Assembly (NCBI RefSeq): GCF_007830455.1
Contig: NZ_VLLB01000016.1
Coordinates: 1 to 57,264, forward strand
DNA length: 57,264 bases
Source of the DNA: Pseudoduganella lurida
Lineage (GTDB): Bacteria > Pseudomonadota > Gammaproteobacteria > Burkholderiales > Burkholderiaceae_D
Reading direction: 5' to 3'
The position numbers and the translations under genes were made by a program. Numbering within the stretch: the first letter of the stretch is position 1; each line of letters begins with the position of its first letter. The notes beneath the pieces were generated by a model. The model ran no database searches. It saw only the letters and a program-made list of their open reading frames with translations, and had not been told where the DNA came from. This document shows, piece after piece, positions 8,267 to 20,969 of this stretch.

Positions 8267-9577
8267 ATGTTCACCTACTACCTGAAACTGGGTGCGCGCA
8301 ACCTGCGCCGCAATCCCGCGCTGACGGCCCTGATGGTGCTGACGCTGGCCATCGGCGTGGCGGCCAGCGTGGCCACGCTGACGATCCTGCACGTGATGTC
8401 CGGCGACCCGCTGCCGCACAAGAGCAGCCGGCTGGTGGTACCGGCGTTCGACGTGGGAACGCTGGACCGCTGGACGCCCGGCACGCCGGCGGACGATGAC
8501 CAGCACACCTACCGGGACGCGATGAACCTGCTGGCCGGCGGCCAGGGCGAACGGCGCACCGCGCTGATGGGCGTGGCCGGCCCGCTGCAGCCGGAGCGCC
8601 GCGACCTGCCGCCGTTCGACGTCGACGGCGGCGGCGCCACGCGCGATGTCTTCGCCATGTTCGAGATCCCGTTCCGCTTCGGCCAGGCGTGGAGCGCCGC
8701 GGACGACAAGGCCGGCGCGGATGTCATCGTCCTGACCCGCAAGCTGTCCGAAAAGCTGTACGGCGACGCCAATCCGGTCGGCCGGCGCGTACGCTTCAGC
8801 GGCTTCGATTTCGTCATCACGGGCGTGATGGAGCACTGGGATCCGGTACCGCGCTTCTACCGCGTGCTCGGCATGGGCGCGTTCGACCGCGAGGACGAAT
8901 TCTTCCTGCCGCTGGCAAGCGCCGTGCGGCACGAGTTGCGCAACAATGGCAGCACCTGGTGCAACAAGCCGTTCGGCGCCGGCTACCAGGCGTTTCTCGA
9001 CTCCGAATGCACCTGGCTGCAGGTGTGGTTCGAACTGCCGTCGGCGGCCGACCGCCCCGCCCTGCAGGACTGGCTGAACGGCTACACGGCCGAGCAGCGG
9101 CGCCTGGGCCGGCTGCCGCGCAAGGCGCCCGTCTACCTGTACGACCTGCCGGAGTGGCTGGTGCACCTGAAAGTGGTCGGCAACGACAACCGCCTGTCTG
9201 CCTGGCTGGCGCTCGGCTTCCTGGCACTCTGCCTCGTCAACACGATCGGCCTGCTGCTGGCGAAGTTCTCCGTGCGGGCGTCCGAGGTGGGCGTGCGGCG
9301 TGCGCTGGGCGCCACCCGCGGCGACATCTTCCGCCAGTTCCTCACGGAGAGCGCCGTCATCGGCCTGGCCGGCGGCGTGCTGGGCCTGCTGCTGGCGTTC
9401 GGTGCGCTGGCCCTGATCTCGCTGCAGTCGAAGGAGCTGGCGCTGGTGGCGCACATGGACTGGCTGATGCTGGCGGCCACGTTCGCGATGGCGGTCGGCG
9501 CCGCCGTGCTGGCCGGGCTGCTGCCCACCTGGCGTGCCTGCCAGGTGACGCCGGCGCTGCAGCTCAAATCCCAATAA
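8267..9577 (+). CDS. ABC transporter permease, MacB/FtsX type (first copy)
   Basis: A membrane subunit of 436 residues with the MacB/FtsX plan. One membrane segment lies near the N-terminus (about 20-45, after a positively charged RNLRRNP), then a periplasmic domain of about 240 residues, then three membrane segments in the C-terminal third (about 305-425). The FtsX-type motif VGVRRALGATRGDIFRQF precedes the second-last pair of helices, where the ATPase normally docks. AGGAG stands 6 bases before the ATG. The four-helix topology fits a mechanotransmission rather than a pore-type exporter. It is paired with a second permease (9606-10838), probably as a heterodimer. Confidence 0.92.
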   Translation: MFTYYLKLGARNLRRNPALTALMVLTLAIGVAASVATLTILHVMSGDPLPHKSSRLVVPAFDVGTLDRWTPGTPADDDQHTYRDAMNLLAGGQGERRTALMGVAGPLQPERRDLPPFDVDGGGATRDVFAMFEIPFRFGQAWSAADDKAGADVIVLTRKLSEKLYGDANPVGRRVRFSGFDFVITGVMEHWDPVPRFYRVLGMGAFDREDEFFLPLASAVRHELRNNGSTWCNKPFGAGYQAFLDSECTWLQVWFELPSAADRPALQDWLNGYTAEQRRLGRLPRKAPVYLYDLPEWLVHLKVVGNDNRLSAWLALGFLALCLVNTIGLLLAKFSVRASEVGVRRALGATRGDIFRQFLTESAVIGLAGGVLGLLLAFGALALISLQSKELALVAHMDWLMLAATFAMAVGAAVLAGLLPTWRACQVTPALQLKSQ

Positions 9578-9605
9578 CCGCAGTTCCCACCACGGAGCCA
9601 CGATC

Positions 9606-10838
9606 ATGGAAATCCGCCCCATCCTGTCCGCCCTGCTGCGCAACAAGACCGGCCCGGTGCTGGTGGCCGTGCAGGTCGCGCTCAGCCTCGCCATCCTGGC
9701 CAACGCGCTGCACATCGTCAGCGTGCGCCAGGCAGTCGTCACCCGGCCTTCCGGCGTGGCACAGGAAGACGCCATCTTCACGCTGAAGGTCGGCAACGCG
9801 AACGTGAACGCCGGCTTCAACGAGCTGCGCTCCAGCCAGGAGCGCCACCTTGCCCTGCTGCGCGCCCTGCCCGGCGTGGCTGCCGCCGCACAGATCAACC
9901 AGGTCCCCCTGTCGACCTCCGGCAACGTCACCAGCATGTCGACCGATCCGAAGCGGGAGCAGGAGCCGGTCGGCGTGTCCTACTACGTGTCGCCCGGTGG
10001 ACTGATCGATACCTGGGGCCTCAAGCTGGTCGAAGGACGCGCCTTCCTGCCGGCCGAGACGATGGAGATCGAGGTCGGGAAAAGCATGGACAAGCCGGAC
10101 GTCGTCATCGTCACGAGGGCGCTGGCACGCAAGCTGTGGCCGGCGGGCGGCAGCCATGTGGGCAAGCTGGTCTACTTCGGCGGCGGCGACAGCAGCGCGC
10201 GTGTCGTCGGCGTGCTGGAGCGCCTGCAGACCACCACCGGCCAGGTCGACGAGGAAGGGGAATGGTCGATCCTGCAGCCGCTGCGCCGCGTCGCCGCCGG
10301 CGCCGCCTACACCGTGCGCGCCGCACCGGGCCAGCGCGACCGCGTGATGGCCGAAGCCGAAGCGGCGCTGCGCAAGGAGGCCAACAACCAGGTTGTGATC
10401 CATGCCAAGACGTTCGACCAGGTGCGGGCCGACCGCTACCGCGCCGACCGCGGCCTGGCCTGGATGCTGGTCGCCGTCAGCGTGCTGCTGGTGCTGGTGA
10501 CGGCCAGCGGCATCGTCGGCATGGCCAGCCTGTGGGTCACGCAGCGCCGCAAGCAGATCGGCGTGCGCCGCGCGCTCGGTGCGCGCAAGGTGGACATCCT
10601 GCGCTACTTCATCACCGAGAACGTGATGATCACCAGCGCGGGCGTGGCGGGCGGCGTGCTGGGCGCGCTGGCGCTGAACCACCTGCTGGTCACGCGCCTG
10701 GAACTGGCGCGGCTGCCGCCCGGCTACCTGCTGGCCGGCGCCGCCGTGTTCTTCGTGCTCGGCATCGCCGCCGTGTATGGCCCGGCATGGCGCGCCGCCA
10801 GTACCTCGCCGGCCATCGCCACCCGCGGGGTCGTTTGA
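9606..10838 (+). CDS. ABC transporter permease, MacB/FtsX type (second copy)
   Basis: The second permease, 410 residues, has the same plan as its neighbour: an N-terminal membrane segment (about 15-40), a periplasmic domain, and three C-terminal membrane segments (about 285-400) with the docking motif QIGVRRALGARKVDILRYF. The two permeases differ substantially in their periplasmic parts, which suggests a heterodimer with distinct roles rather than a recent duplication. GGAG lies 8 bases before the ATG at 9606. The gene is 28 bases after the first permease and 28 bases before the response regulator. The cargo cannot be deduced. Confidence 0.92.
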   Translation: MEIRPILSALLRNKTGPVLVAVQVALSLAILANALHIVSVRQAVVTRPSGVAQEDAIFTLKVGNANVNAGFNELRSSQERHLALLRALPGVAAAAQINQVPLSTSGNVTSMSTDPKREQEPVGVSYYVSPGGLIDTWGLKLVEGRAFLPAETMEIEVGKSMDKPDVVIVTRALARKLWPAGGSHVGKLVYFGGGDSSARVVGVLERLQTTTGQVDEEGEWSILQPLRRVAAGAAYTVRAAPGQRDRVMAEAEAALRKEANNQVVIHAKTFDQVRADRYRADRGLAWMLVAVSVLLVLVTASGIVGMASLWVTQRRKQIGVRRALGARKVDILRYFITENVMITSAGVAGGVLGALALNHLLVTRLELARLPPGYLLAGAAVFFVLGIAAVYGPAWRAASTSPAIATRGVV

Positions 10839-10866
10839 ACCCCGGCACCGATGGTATGCTCGCGCC

Positions 10867-12212
<1,346 letters not shown>

Positions 12213-12213
<1 letters not shown>

Positions 12214-13631
12214 TGGCGGGGCAACCGGCGTCCGGCACGGGCCGGCGGCCAGCGCGCTTCCGCGTTTCCCTGCTCGTGCGCTGGTCCGCGCTGGTCGGCA
12301 CGCTGCTGGCCGCCGCCGTCGTGTTCGCGCTGGTGCTCGACCGGTATCTCCCGCCTGGCCTGCCGCACCGTCCCGTGCTCGTCGTGGCGCTCTGCCTGCT
12401 GGGCACCCTGCCGCTCGCCGTGCTGGTCATCCGCGCCCACCTCGCGCCGGCCCTGTCGCTGTATCGCGCGCTGGCCGGCACCGTCACGAGCTACCGCGAC
12501 GGCGACTTTTCCTTCGGCCTGCACTGGCCGCACGACGACGAACTGCGCGACCTGGTCGACGGCCACAATGCGCTGGGCGAAGTGCTGCGCGAGCAGCGCC
12601 TGAACCTGGTGCAGCGCGAACTGCTGCTCGACACGATGGTGCAGAACACGCCGGTGGCCATGCTGCTGGTGGCCGATGGCGTGGCCGAGAAGAAGCCCGA
12701 GAAGCAGGACGACGGCGCCGCCATCGTCTACGCGAACATCGCGGCGCGCCACCTGCTGGGCGAGGGCCGCAAGCTGGAAGGCCAGCGCCTGCCCGCCGTG
12801 CTGGAGCGCGCCGCGTCGGCCCTGCGCGAAGCCGTGGCGCGCGGCGGCGACGGCCTGTTCACCATCGGCGAAGGCGAGACCGAGGAAGTGTTCCACCTGG
12901 CGCGGCGCCGCTTCAACCTGAACGGGCGGCGCCACGAACTGCTGCTGCTGCGCCAGCTGACGCTGGAACTGCGCCGCCAGGAGGTGCAGACGTGGAAGAA
13001 GGTCATCCGCGTGATCAGCCATGAGCTGAACAATTCGCTGGCGCCATTGACGTCGCTGGCCCATTCCGGCGCGGAGCTGGTGCGGCGCGGCCAGGTGGAG
13101 CGCCTGCCGCAGATCCTGGCCACGATCGAGGAGCGCACGCGGCACCTGGAGAGCTTCATCCTGGGCTACGCCCGTTTCGCCAAGCTGCCGGCACCGCGCC
13201 GGGAAGCGCAGGCGTGGGCACCGTTCCTGGAGCGGCTGGCCGCGCAGGCCACCTTCATGCTGGCCGCGGAACCGCCCGCCGAGCCGGCCGCGTTCGACGC
13301 CGCGCAGCTCGAACAGGCCCTCCTGAACCTGGTGAAGAACGCCCACGAATCCGGCTCGCCGGCAGGCGCCGTCACGCTGGAAATCCGCCACCTGCAGGGC
13401 ATGGCACGGATCGACGTGCAGGACCGCGGCCCCGGCATGAGCGACACGGTGCTGGCCAACGCACTGGTGCCCTTCTATTCGACCAAGCGCAGCGGCACGG
13501 GCCTGGGGCTGGCGCTGGCGCGCGAGATCGCCGAGGCGCATGGCGGGCGCATCACGCTGGCCAACCGCGCCGGCGGCGGCCTGGCCGTGACGCTCATCCT
13601 GCCGGTCGAAGGCAGCGGCGCGGCGCACTAG
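12213..13631 (+). CDS. Sensor histidine kinase partner of the sigma54 regulator
   Basis: A membrane kinase of 472 residues, translationally coupled to the regulator through a TGATG overlap. Two membrane segments (about 25-50 and 57-75) leave only a tiny periplasmic loop, so it probably senses a signal in the membrane or cytoplasm. A HAMP/PAS-like linker follows. The H-box is VISHELNNSLAPL with the phospho-accepting histidine at residue 270. The ATPase part has the N-box NLVKNAHES, G1 box DRGPGMS and G2 box GTGLGLALAREIAEAHGG. The HELNNSL type of H-box resembles NtrY-like kinases. It is the last gene of the efflux operon; a GC-rich hairpin at 13698-13718 follows. Confidence 0.93.
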
Positions 13632-13697
13632 GAGGTGCCGCGTTCGAACGCGTCGGCGCGCTTGACGAATTGAGGGTCCGCACGCGGGCACGACAAA

Positions 13698-13718
13698 GCC
13701 CGGCCGGCGCTGCCGGGC
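13698..13718 (+). terminator. Hairpin after the efflux operon (possible terminator)
   Basis: GCCCGGC (13698-13704) pairs with GCCGGGC (13712-13718) across a 7-base loop, 67 bases after the kinase stop codon. There is no clean T run after it, so it may be a weak or Rho-assisted terminator. Confidence 0.35.
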
Positions 13719-13777
13719 AATCCTATTGTGTCCTTTGGGCGGTCCGCGGTGGACTGCCATTTTCTACGGGGACCATC

Positions 13778-14317
13778 ATGAAACCGAGCATGCAACATCT
13801 TGCTGGCAGGTCGCTGCGACGGGCGGCACTGGCCATCGCGCTGCTGGCGGGCGGCGCCGTCCAGGCGGACGACATCGTCACCAACGTCAACCTGGGCGGC
13901 GACGTGCCCGGCGTACTGTCCGGCGGGTTCGGCGTCACGCACCTGGAAAGCGGCGCCTTCGAGGACAGGATCCACCTGTCACCCACCAGCGGCAGCTGGT
14001 TCGTCGATTCGTCCATCATCACGGTGGGCCTGCAGCCGGCCACGAACCTCGATTTCACGGCGGCGGACATCAACGGCTACGCCATGACGCTGACCGCGCC
14101 GGGGATTTTCGAGTACGGCTCGCTGATCGGCCAGGGCCCCATCACGGGGCCGCTGGTGCTCACCGTTCATGGCAATGTGCAGGGGATCGGCGGCGTGGCA
14201 TCGGCCAGCTACGGCGGCACCGTCAATATCAGTCCGATACCGGAACCATCGACGGGTGCGATGTTGTTGGCTGGCATGGGGCTGGTGGCATATATTTCCC
14301 GGCGGCGACGTAATTAG
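13778..14317 (+). CDS. PEP-CTERM sorting domain protein (FxDxF family), copy 1
   Basis: A secreted 179-residue protein. The N-terminal signal peptide ends near AGGAVQADD. The C-terminus is the classic PEP-CTERM tail: the IPEPSTGAML motif, a short hydrophobic helix and the basic end SRRRRN. Such tails are cut by exosortase EpsH/XrtA-type enzymes, and the mature proteins are usually linked to exopolysaccharide or biofilm matrix. A segment GAFEDRIHL matches, with variation, the FxDxF motif seen in the next gene. No exosortase gene lies in the window. ATG 13778 is preceded by a weak GGGG sequence. The next gene encodes a second protein of similar plan, and a 13-bp hairpin separates them. Confidence 0.85.
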   Translation: MKPSMQHLAGRSLRRAALAIALLAGGAVQADDIVTNVNLGGDVPGVLSGGFGVTHLESGAFEDRIHLSPTSGSWFVDSSIITVGLQPATNLDFTAADINGYAMTLTAPGIFEYGSLIGQGPITGPLVLTVHGNVQGIGGVASASYGGTVNISPIPEPSTGAMLLAGMGLVAYISRRRRN

Positions 14318-14339
14318 TGCCTAAAAGCAGCGAAAATAC

Positions 14340-14379
14340 GCTAAAAGATGCCAGAACGAAATTTTCGGCATCTTTTAGC
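14340..14379. repeat. Perfect 13-bp inverted repeat between the two PEP-CTERM genes
   Basis: GCTAAAAGATGCC (14340-14352) pairs perfectly with GGCATCTTTTAGC (14367-14379); the 14-base loop can add three more pairs. It lies 22 bases after the first PEP-CTERM gene in an AT-rich gap unlike the rest of the region. It could stop or stabilise the upstream transcript, or bind a regulator of the downstream gene. There is no T tail outside the stem. Confidence 0.6.
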
Positions 14380-14476
14380 ATATAAATGTGTAACATTCTT
14401 AAGATACGATTGACTCAAGCTTAGAGCTCGCTTAACTTAGCGCTTCGACAAGAATGTCAATCAATTGAGGAAACAC

Positions 14477-14992
14477 ATGAACCTGAAATCACTCGTCCTG
14501 GCCGCCGCCCTCCTGCCTGCCGCCATCGGCTCCGCTTACGCTAACGACTACACGTCGCCGGTCATCGACCTGGCGGGCGGTCCGACCCAGTGGTCGACGT
14601 TCTTCGGCGCGACCCACACCGCTGGCGCGTTCACCGATACGTACACGTTCAGCTACTCGGGCGCCGATGCAGTCGCTCGCGGCCACTTCCTGAACACCGG
14701 CTTCCTGGGCATGTTCGACATCGACTTCACGTCGGCCACGCTGAACGGCACCGCCCTGAACACGTTCAACCTGGGCACGCCACTGCTGTCGGCCTCCGGC
14801 TCGCTGTTCAACGAAGTGCCGGTCGACGGTCTGGTGACCCTGGTCATCAAGGGCAACACCAAGAGCGATATCGCCAGCTACGCCGGCACGCTGAACCTGG
14901 TGTCGGCCGTGCCGGAACCAACCACCTACGGCATGCTGCTGGGTGGCATGGGCGTGCTGGCCTTCCTGGCCCGTCGCCGCAAGCAGAAGTAA
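14477..14992 (+). CDS. PEP-CTERM sorting domain protein (FxDxF family), copy 2
   Basis: A secreted 171-residue protein with signal peptide MNLKSLVLAAALLPAAIGSA. The name-giving motif is clear: GAFTDTYTFSYSG (F-x-D-x-[YF]). The tail is VPEPTTYGMLLGGMGVLAFL followed by ARRRKQK, the exosortase recognition pattern. ATG 14477 is chosen because GAGGA stands 6 bases before it; a TTG four codons upstream overlaps that ribosome site. Although the plan matches copy 1, the sequences are clearly different, so this is an old pair rather than a fresh duplication. A strong terminator follows directly. It probably acts outside the cell, on the surface or in the matrix. Confidence 0.88.
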   Translation: MNLKSLVLAAALLPAAIGSAYANDYTSPVIDLAGGPTQWSTFFGATHTAGAFTDTYTFSYSGADAVARGHFLNTGFLGMFDIDFTSATLNGTALNTFNLGTPLLSASGSLFNEVPVDGLVTLVIKGNTKSDIASYAGTLNLVSAVPEPTTYGMLLGGMGVLAFLARRRKQK

Positions 14993-15010
14993 TCCGGATT
15001 CATTCCGAAC

Positions 15011-15034
15011 AAAGGCGCTCCGGCGCCTTTTTTT
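15011..15034 (+). terminator. Rho-independent terminator after the second PEP-CTERM gene
   Basis: AAAGGCGC (15011-15018), loop TCCG, GCGCCTTT (15023-15030), then T continues to 15034 (seven T in total). It lies 18 bases after the stop codon. Confidence 0.9.
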
Positions 15035-15076
15035 ACGCCCGCTGGCGATGCTGGCGTGGGCTGGTAAACTCACGCC

Positions 15077-15835
15077 ATGCAGAACCTCCGTTTCGACCAG
15101 CCTGGCCACCCTCCCGCCACCATCACCGAATTCCAGGGCGTACGCTCGCTGCACCTCGGCACCTCCTGGGTGCAGGGCGCCATGCGCCTGGCGAAGCCCG
15201 ATGCCATCGAGCTCGAATACGTGCAGATGATGATGATGTGGATGCTGTTCGTCGAGCAGCCACGCGCCATCGCGCAGCTGGGCCTGGGCAGCGCCGCACT
15301 CACCAAGTTCTGCTACCAGCGCTTCCCGCAGGCGCGCGTGGCGGCGGCCGAACTGAATCCGAACGTGATCGCGATCTGCGCATCGCAGTTCGGCCTGCCG
15401 CCCAACGATGCGCGGCTGGACGTGCGCGAGATGGATGCGCTGGACTTCGTCAACGACCCCGCCAACCATGGCCGCTTCGACGTGCTGCAGGTGGACCTGT
15501 ACGACGAGGAAGCCCGCGGTCCCGTGCTCGACTCCCCCGAGTTCTACCAGGCTTGCAGCGACTGCCTTGCCGAAGGCGGCGTCATGACCGCCAATGTGTT
15601 CGGCGAATTCGACAACTACGACCGCAACCTGCAGCACATGGCGCTGGCGTTCGACGCGGTGGTGTGGCTGCCCGAGGTACACGATGCGAACATCGTGGTG
15701 GTGGCGTTCAAGAATGCGCCCGTGCTGGATTTCTCGGTGCTGTACGAGCGCGCCGCGGCCATCCGCAAGACCTACAACCTGCCGGCGAAGAAGTGGGTGG
15801 ACGGCCTGAAGGAGTGGATGCTGGACCAGGCGTAG
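15077..15835 (+). CDS. Spermidine synthase-like protein (PABS family)
   Basis: A 252-residue protein with the Rossmann fold of polyamine aminopropyltransferases. The substrate-binding motif is AQLGLGSAALTKFCYQRFP (SAM-type GxG loop), followed by the acidic end of strand 2 (AAAELNPNV) and the DVLQVDLYDEEARGP segment that corresponds to the catalytic Asp region. Many betaproteobacteria carry such single-domain SpeE-like proteins away from speD, and their substrate is often unproven. It is flanked by a terminator upstream and an independent TonB receptor downstream, so it is probably a single-gene unit. True spermidine synthesis is possible but not shown. Confidence 0.75.
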   Translation: MQNLRFDQPGHPPATITEFQGVRSLHLGTSWVQGAMRLAKPDAIELEYVQMMMMWMLFVEQPRAIAQLGLGSAALTKFCYQRFPQARVAAAELNPNVIAICASQFGLPPNDARLDVREMDALDFVNDPANHGRFDVLQVDLYDEEARGPVLDSPEFYQACSDCLAEGGVMTANVFGEFDNYDRNLQHMALAFDAVVWLPEVHDANIVVVAFKNAPVLDFSVLYERAAAIRKTYNLPAKKWVDGLKEWMLDQA

Positions 15836-16085
15836 CCGGCCGCATGCGGGCACCGGCTTGCGCCCTGCAATTGTTGCAGAAAGGTTACATCGATCCCGAT
15901 TTTCCAGCCACAAACGTGCCGAAGGGACAAGAGAATACGGGAGAGCCCGATATAAATCGAGCAATATTTTCACCCCGTCCATTCGACGCAACACCCATGT
16001 TACAACTTTGTTACGGGGCGGTTAGACTCAGCGCGGAACACCTCACCGCATGCTTCGCTAACCATACTACCGACGACAAAGACAC

Positions 16086-18526
<2,441 letters not shown>

Positions 18527-18539
<13 letters not shown>

Positions 18540-20107
18540 CGGCGCGGCGCCTGACGCACCCGAAGCGCCGGCTTGCCGGCGCTTTTCTTTTGCGCGTCCG
18601 GCGTGCCTCGTGCATTACTCTGGTATGCGGCCAGGTGGATCACGGCCGCCAGCCGTTTCACCAGGTCATCCATCTGCCCGGCCGGCACCTGCGCGTAGCC
18701 CAGCATGAGGCCATTCCACTGCGCGTTCCACTGGCCAGTGTTGCCAGGCGCCTCCCCCACCGCGTGCGCCGACAGCGCATTGACGATGATGCCCTCCTCC
18801 CGCGCCCCCGCGCGAATCGCGTCATCGTGCAGCGCATCGGGCAGGCGCAGCGACAGGTGCATGCCGGCCGAGGCGCCGTGCACTTCGGCGATGCTGCCCA
18901 GGTGCTGCCCGAGCGCCGCCACCAGCGCATCGCGCCGCTGCCGGTACAGGCGGCGCATGCGGCGCAGGTGCAGCGCGAACTGGCCGCTGCGCAGGAAAGC
19001 GGCCAGCGCCAGCTGCTCGGCCGGCCGGCCGCTCGATGCCGACTGCGCGCGCATCACAGCCAGCGCCGGCGCCAGTGCCGCCGGCACCACCAGGTAGCCG
19101 ATGCGCAGGGCCGGGAACATCGTCTTGCTGAAGGTGCCGCTGTACAGCACCGGTGCATCGTCGGCCAGGCCCTGCATCGCCGGCAGCGGCGGGCCATCGT
19201 GGCGGAACTCGCTGTCGTAGTCGTCTTCGATGATCAGCGCGCCGGCGCGGCGGGCACCGTCCAGCAGGGCCAGGCGCCGCGGCAGCGACAGCACGGTGCC
19301 CACCGGGTACTGGTGCGATGGCGTGGTGTAGATAAGGCGGGGCCGGCGCGTCTTCCAGTCATCCGCCGCGGGTGCCATGCCATCGCCGTCCACAGCGATG
19401 CCTTCCACCGCCAGCTCGGCGGCGCGGAAGGCCGCCAGCGCGCCCTGGTAGCCGGGGTTTTCCATCCAGACGGTCTCGCCGCGGTCGGCGAAGGCGCGCG
19501 CGCACAGGTCCAGCGTGGCCTGGCTGCCGTCCGTGATGAACACCTGGTCCGCCTCGCACACCACGCCGCGCGAGGCGCGCAGGTAATCGGCGATCGCCGC
19601 GCGCAGCGCCGGTTCGCCGGCCGGGTCGCCGTAGTTCAGCTGCGCCGCGTCGAGCTCGCGCCAGGCGCGGTCCAGCAGGCGGCGCCAGTGCGCCAGCGGA
19701 AAGGCGGCCAGGTCCGGCACGCCCGGCACGAAGGCCGCGCCGCTGCGTGCGCCGGCCACCATGCGCCGCAGGTCCAGCGCACGGCGTGCCAGGCCCGCTT
19801 CCGGCACGGCCGCCGCATTGCGCCGTGGCGGCTTCACCGCACCGTTGTCGATGCGCGCGACCACCGTGCCACGCCGGTCCGGCACCACGAAGCCTTCGCT
19901 GGCCAGCTGCTCGTAGGCATACAGCACCGTGTTGCGTGCCACGCCCAGTTCGGCCGCCAGCGCGCGCGTGGCCACCAGCCGCGTGCCGGGCGCCAGCGTG
20001 CCGGCGCGGATCGCGTGGCGCAGGCATTCGTGCAGCAGGCGCTGGCGCGGCCAGCCATGGTGGCCGTGCTCGCGGCCGAACGAAGACAGCAGCAGCGCAT
20101 AGTCCAT
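18527..20107 (-). CDS. MocR/PdxR-type transcription regulator with aminotransferase domain
   Basis: A GntR-type winged helix (about residues 20-85; RALAAELGVARNTVLYAYEQL) fused to a fold-type I aminotransferase domain that binds PLP. The PLP lysine lies in SGTFSKTMFPALRIGY (about residue 326). The start is taken at ATG 20107 (MDYALLLSSFGREHG), where the domain begins; an earlier in-frame start at 20209 would overlap the divergent gene's promoter. The 526 residues slightly exceed the usual 470-500 because a Lys/Arg-rich tail runs through the receptor terminator and overlaps the receptor stop codon by 13 bases. The divergent neighbour is a PNPOx-like flavoprotein, a classic MocR target arrangement. 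Regulation of vitamin B6 or amino acid metabolism is likely but unproved. Confidence 0.88.
18563..18590 (+). terminator. Rho-independent terminator of the TonB receptor gene
   Basis: AGCGCCGG (18564-18571) pairs with CCGGCGCT (18576-18583) around CTTG, followed by the T-rich TTTCTTTT. It lies within the 3' coding end of the convergent MocR gene. Confidence 0.8.
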
Positions 20108-20161
20108 CGTGGTTCCATCTTTTGATGCGCTCCTGGACCTGTTCCGGGAGCCAGCCAGGCC

Positions 20162-20169
20162 ATTATAGT
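20162..20169. promoter_or_regulatory. Overlapping divergent -10 elements between mocR and the flavoprotein gene
   Basis: The plus strand reads TATAGT at 20164-20169; the minus strand reads a perfect TATAAT at 20162-20167. The two share four base pairs. Neither has a good -35 box at 16-18 bases, which fits promoters that depend on, or are blocked by, the MocR protein. Confidence 0.5.
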
Positions 20170-20220
20170 GGGCTGCATCACGACCATTCCACCACCGCCA
20201 TTCATCCATGATCGGAGAGC

Positions 20221-20871
20221 ATGAACACCCAGTCCCCTTCCCCGCGCACGCAAGTCAAACGGTCCGCGCACAATGCCAGCTACGAGCCCGCCCTGCTGCA
20301 TGCCATCCTCGATGCGGCCTGGATCTGCCACATCGCCTTCGGGGATGCGAAGGGCATCCACTGCATTCCCACCGCGTGCTGGCGCAGCGGCGAGTACCTG
20401 TACATCCATGGTTCCAACGGCAGCCGCATGGTCAGGCAGCTGCTGGAACAGGAGTGCTGCGTGACGGTCACGCACGTGGACGGCCTGGTGCTGGCGCGCG
20501 CCGCGTTCAACCATTCGATGAACTACCGCAGCGCCGTGATCTATGGCCGCTTCGAGCTGGTCGAAGACGCCGGCAAGCGCGCCGCGCTCGATGCGTTCAT
20601 GGCGCACCTGGTGCCGGGCCGCGAGCACGAAGCACGCCCCGGCAACGACCGGGAATTCGCCGCCACGACGGTGCTGCGCCTGCCGCTGGCGGAAGCCGCC
20701 TGCAAGACGCGCACGGGTCCGCCGAAGGACGACGAGGCGGACCTGGCGCTGCCCGTCTGGGCCGGCGTGCTGCCGCTGCGCGCGGCCGGCGGGGTACCGG
20801 TACCCGCGGAAGGCTGCACGACGCCGGCGCCGGCGTACGTGAGCGGCTGGCAGGATCGCCCGGACAACTAG
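20221..20871 (+). CDS. Pyridoxamine 5'-phosphate oxidase-family flavoprotein
   Basis: A 216-residue protein of the FMN-binding split-barrel superfamily. It contains the typical LHAILDAAWICHIAF start of the barrel, the IPTACWRSGEYLYIHGSNGS strand-turn and the VTVTHVDGLVLAR segment, as in the widely distributed PNPOx-like subgroup. True PdxH has different C-terminal substrate residues, so this is probably not the classical oxidase. CGGAGAG stands just before the ATG at 20221. The gene is divergent from the MocR regulator with a 113-base shared promoter region. This pairing, known from many MocR loci, suggests that the regulator controls it. Confidence 0.85.
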   Translation: MNTQSPSPRTQVKRSAHNASYEPALLHAILDAAWICHIAFGDAKGIHCIPTACWRSGEYLYIHGSNGSRMVRQLLEQECCVTVTHVDGLVLARAAFNHSMNYRSAVIYGRFELVEDAGKRAALDAFMAHLVPGREHEARPGNDREFAATTVLRLPLAEAACKTRTGPPKDDEADLALPVWAGVLPLRAAGGVPVPAEGCTTPAPAYVSGWQDRPDN

Positions 20872-20969
20872 GAAGCCCAGGACAGCCGGCTTAGAGGACG
20901 CTTGACCGCGCGATGTTTATTGCACATCATCGGCGGCACGCAGCCGCCGGCTGCATCAAGGAGACCCGC

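Noticed and set aside
14401..14476. TTGACT at 14410 as a sigma70 promoter of the second PEP-CTERM gene
   Set aside because: The -10 position 17 bases downstream matches consensus at only three of six bases.
16000..16028. TTACAA-17-TAGACT as the promoter of the TonB receptor gene
   Set aside because: Weak match (three and four of six); other AT-rich words nearby are equally good, so no site can be called.
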